37,223 bases of DNA from JAZQLP01 sp045629205 (GTDB lineage Bacteria; Bacillota; Clostridia; Oscillospirales; UBA644). The translations under genes were made by a program, and so were the position numbers. How positions within the stretch are numbered: position 1 is the stretch's first letter; each line of letters starts with the position of its first letter. Positions 33,886 through 37,223 of the stretch are shown here, piece after piece. The notes beneath the pieces were generated by a model. That model saw only the letters and a program-made list of their open reading frames with translations, was not told the origin of the DNA and ran no database searches. The stretch covers positions 1 to 37,223 of the forward strand of contig JAZQQT010000056.1 of assembly GCA_045629205.1 (NCBI GenBank), in the 5' to 3' direction.

Positions 33886-35178
33886 TTATTTAACGAGAGA
33901 TGATGATAATGCAGCGCCAACGGCAGCTTCCTCGTTAACCGGGGATATTCTGATGGGAAGAGGATATTTTGACTGCGCTACTTTTGTGAATATCGGGCAT
34001 TTGCGAGCAAGGGTTCCGGTGAGGAGGATCCCGTCAAACGGACCCACGTTAAGAAAATGCTCGTAGTATGGATATAATTCAGTTGCGATACCTTCTATAA
34101 AGGCCTGCGTGATTTTTTCGGGTGTGAATGTTCCGCTGTAAAGGTTGTAGATTGCCCCTTTTTTTGCCGGATCTTTACGAGTGCCGAGAAAGGCTGTGTC
34201 GACTTGCGGCAGAGGAGCTTCCTGTGTTGCAAATTCTTCCATTACAGAGTAAATCTCAGCAGTTGTTTTTTCTACACCGAATGCGGCAAGCGTCAGTCTG
34301 AAAAAGTCATTGAGTGAAGCGTAAGCCGCACCTCCGCATAAAGATGAAGCGGTATAAAGAAGATTTGAATTGATATACGGACGAAGCTCTGTGTTTCCGT
34401 CAACCTCGATGGCGTTTCGCATAATACATGAGATCTGACCGCCTGTTCCCATATTGAGAACCATTTCCGTATCCCCGGCTCCTGCGCCGTAGAAAGCAGA
34501 TTGACTGTCTCCGATTGCGACTGTAACCGGGATATCGTTGTTGATTTTGCCGACGGTCATAATATCAGATGATACTTCGGGAAGAAGATTTCGGTCGATT
34601 TCAAGCATTGCAAGAGCATCCTCGTCAAAATCGTCGCTCGACAGATCAAAGAGCCCGAGACTTGCGGCCATTGTTACATGCTGGACAACAGATTTCTCGC
34701 CTGTAAGAGACATCGCAACATAATCACCGATAGTATATATTTTATCGAATTTCCGAGGCAGAAGACCTTTATCTTTAAGATAAAAATGCGTGCAGATCCC
34801 GTATCCGGAGAAAACCTTGTATCCTGTGCAGAAGCAAATGTATTCACCGTAAGGCATTCCTCCTCGATATACTTTCTTGCCCGATGAATCGCGCCATGTA
34901 TACAGGTTAGATACAGCTTTACCATTATATGTATATAAAATTCCGTGCATTTGCCCGCAGATGCCTATTGAAGCTATTTCGTTGTCGCCTGCCGTTAATT
35001 CTTCAAGGGCGGAACGAACTGTGCTGACTATGATTTCGGGATCCTGCATATCATGCGGATATGCTGATCGGACACCGGAATTATTTTTTTTGACTACAGT
35101 TGAAAGAACATTTCCGTCTTCGTCAATTTTAACAATCGAAATAGAAGTTGTCCCGATATCAATGCCGATTCGATTCAT
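33886..35178 (-). CDS. FGGY-family carbohydrate kinase, most like sedoheptulokinase
   Basis: This 430-residue cytoplasmic kinase has the two-domain actin-like FGGY fold. The N-terminal phosphate-1 motif is GIDIGTTSISIVKID. IASIGICGQMHGILY and LYTWRDSSGKK follow, then the hinge and ADP-binding half with VAIGDSQSAFYGAGAGDTEM and VLNMGTGGQISC. The GQMHG and YTWxD features fit sedoheptulokinases better than xylulo- or glycerol kinases, but substrate choice is uncertain. If correct, it would feed sedoheptulose 7-phosphate to the transketolase encoded 25 kb away. The ATG at 35178 is chosen because GGAGG lies 5 nt upstream; the longer frame adds a non-conserved hydrophobic stretch that is really the A/T-rich promoter region. 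Confidence 0.85.
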   Translation of the reverse strand: MNRIGIDIGTTSISIVKIDEDGNVLSTVVKKNNSGVRSAYPHDMQDPEIIVSTVRSALEELTAGDNEIASIGICGQMHGILYTYNGKAVSNLYTWRDSSGKKVYRGGMPYGEYICFCTGYKVFSGYGICTHFYLKDKGLLPRKFDKIYTIGDYVAMSLTGEKSVVQHVTMAASLGLFDLSSDDFDEDALAMLEIDRNLLPEVSSDIMTVGKINNDIPVTVAIGDSQSAFYGAGAGDTEMVLNMGTGGQISCIMRNAIEVDGNTELRPYINSNLLYTASSLCGGAAYASLNDFFRLTLAAFGVEKTTAEIYSVMEEFATQEAPLPQVDTAFLGTRKDPAKKGAIYNLYSGTFTPEKITQAFIEGIATELYPYYEHFLNVGPFDGILLTGTLARKCPIFTKVAQSKYPLPIRISPVNEEAAVGAALSSSLVK

Positions 35179-35206
35179 AGTAGCCTCCGAATAAAATGAT
35201 ATAAAT

Positions 35207-35235
35207 ATAATAACACAAAAGAAAAGAAAAATCAA
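35207..35235 (-). promoter_or_regulatory. Sigma-A promoter of the FGGY kinase gene
   Basis: On the minus strand, -35 TTGATT (35230-35235), a 17-bp spacer and -10 TATTAT (35207-35212), about 29 nt before the start codon. Confidence 0.6.
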
Positions 35236-35453
35236 GGGGAGAATGAAAAAAGCAAAAAAAAGATAAAGAAAAGAAGAGAAATGTATTGTCATATTATCTA
35301 TATAGCACATAAAAATTCAACATACAAGTAATGCACAATGAACAAACATAAAAATAAATATGAGGTATAAAAAAGTAAGAAAAAGGTGATGATTAAGGGG
35401 AAAACGGGTGCAAGAAAGTGAGGAAGGGGGAGAAATAAATAAAAAGAAAAAGG
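35236..35453 (+). other. Purine-rich intergenic stretch upstream of the rRNA promoter
   Basis: This 218-nt stretch contains no gene that I can support. Its plus strand is dominated by A and G, especially at 35236-35281 and 35360-35453, with runs such as AAAAAAAAGATAAAGAAAAG. A-rich tracts directly before the -35 box could act as an UP-type element for the rRNA promoter. Open frames on the opposite strand are low-complexity artefacts. Confidence 0.5.
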
Positions 35454-35482
35454 TTGACATAATGAAGGGGGGATGATATAAT
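35454..35482 (+). promoter_or_regulatory. Perfect consensus rRNA promoter
   Basis: TTGACA (35454-35459), a 17-bp spacer and TATAAT (35477-35482). Both boxes are exact, as expected for an rRNA operon. Confidence 0.93.
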
Positions 35483-35487
35483 AATCA

Positions 35488-35667
35488 AGCTCGCCGCGAA
35501 AAAGGGGAGCGGACGAAAGTCCAGATTGCAGATTGAAAATTAAACAGTGATAGACCCTGAAACGAATTTGAGTAAAGAGAAAGAAAACGCTCTTCCGTGG
35601 GGACACGGAGAAAGGTTTTCAGCCAGACTCGAAAGAGACATAAACATCCCAAGGGATGTTAGATATT
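35488..35667 (+). ncRNA. Structured rRNA leader
   Basis: The predicted 180-nt leader contains three stem-loops. One pairs GCTC-CC with GG-GAGC near 35489-35512. A two-tier hairpin follows (GAAAAC at 35583-35588 with GTTTTC at 35615-35620, and TCCGTG at 35594-35599 with CACGGA at 35604-35609). The last is a short stem (AACATCC/GGATGTT, 35643-35660) just before mature 16S. These probably act in antitermination or 16S 5' processing. Exact start and end are estimates. Confidence 0.5.

Positions 35668-37223
<1,556 letters not shown>

Noticed and set aside
34000..35178. Functional link of the FGGY kinase gene with the split transketolase as one operon
   Set aside because: The genes are 25 kb apart on opposite strands with separate promoters; only a metabolic link is possible.

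Overview
The window looks like chromosomal DNA of an uncultured or poorly studied member of the Clostridia (Bacillota). The main reasons are a ctsR-mcsA-mcsB-clpC class III heat-shock operon with CtsR operators, near-consensus sigma-A promoters, strong AGGAGG-type ribosome binding sites matching the CCTCC at the 16S 3' end, class B sortases, and a Clostridia-like 16S rRNA gene. No tRNA, CRISPR array, insertion sequence or prophage was seen.

Layout. Positions 1-2.8 kb, minus strand: an XRE-type regulator, a decayed reading frame and an SGNH/GDSL esterase. Positions 2.8-7.4 kb, minus: clpC, mcsB, mcsA and ctsR, with a promoter framed by two CtsR boxes. Positions 7.4-8.1 kb, minus: a PAP2 phosphatase, divergent from a split transketolase (8.2-9.9 kb, plus). 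Positions 10-12.7 kb, plus: two class B sortase-fold proteins. The first is a lipoprotein with two Big_2-like domains and a Lys where the catalytic Arg normally sits.

Positions 13.1-25.2 kb, plus: a tightly packed eight-gene locus. It encodes a very large lipoprotein that joins duplicated carbohydrate-binding-like modules to a solute-binding domain, then a permease pair, an NHL/TPR membrane protein, a Yip1-like membrane protein, a 941-residue DUF5696-type lipoprotein and a second permease pair. No importer ATPase is encoded there. A hairpin then separates it from an exporter-type ABC half-transporter. This is the best candidate in the window for an under-described system, probably uptake and processing of a complex extracellular glycan. 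Two good promoters and two inverted repeats precede it.

Positions 27.3-30.9 kb, plus: an ECF-like sigma factor overlapping a gene for a single-pass membrane protein (possible anti-sigma or sensor), followed by two small lipoproteins. Positions 31.1-33.8 kb, plus: asnS, then an aminotransferase gene interrupted by one in-frame TAA. A strong bidirectional terminator separates it from a minus-strand FGGY kinase, most like sedoheptulokinase. From 35.4 kb to the edge: a consensus rRNA promoter, a structured leader and a complete 16S rRNA gene. The 16S carries a compensated base-pair change in the 530-loop pseudoknot, inside the binding site of the standard 515F primer.

All calls come from reading the sequence by eye. 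Family names rest on recognised motifs, not on database searches.
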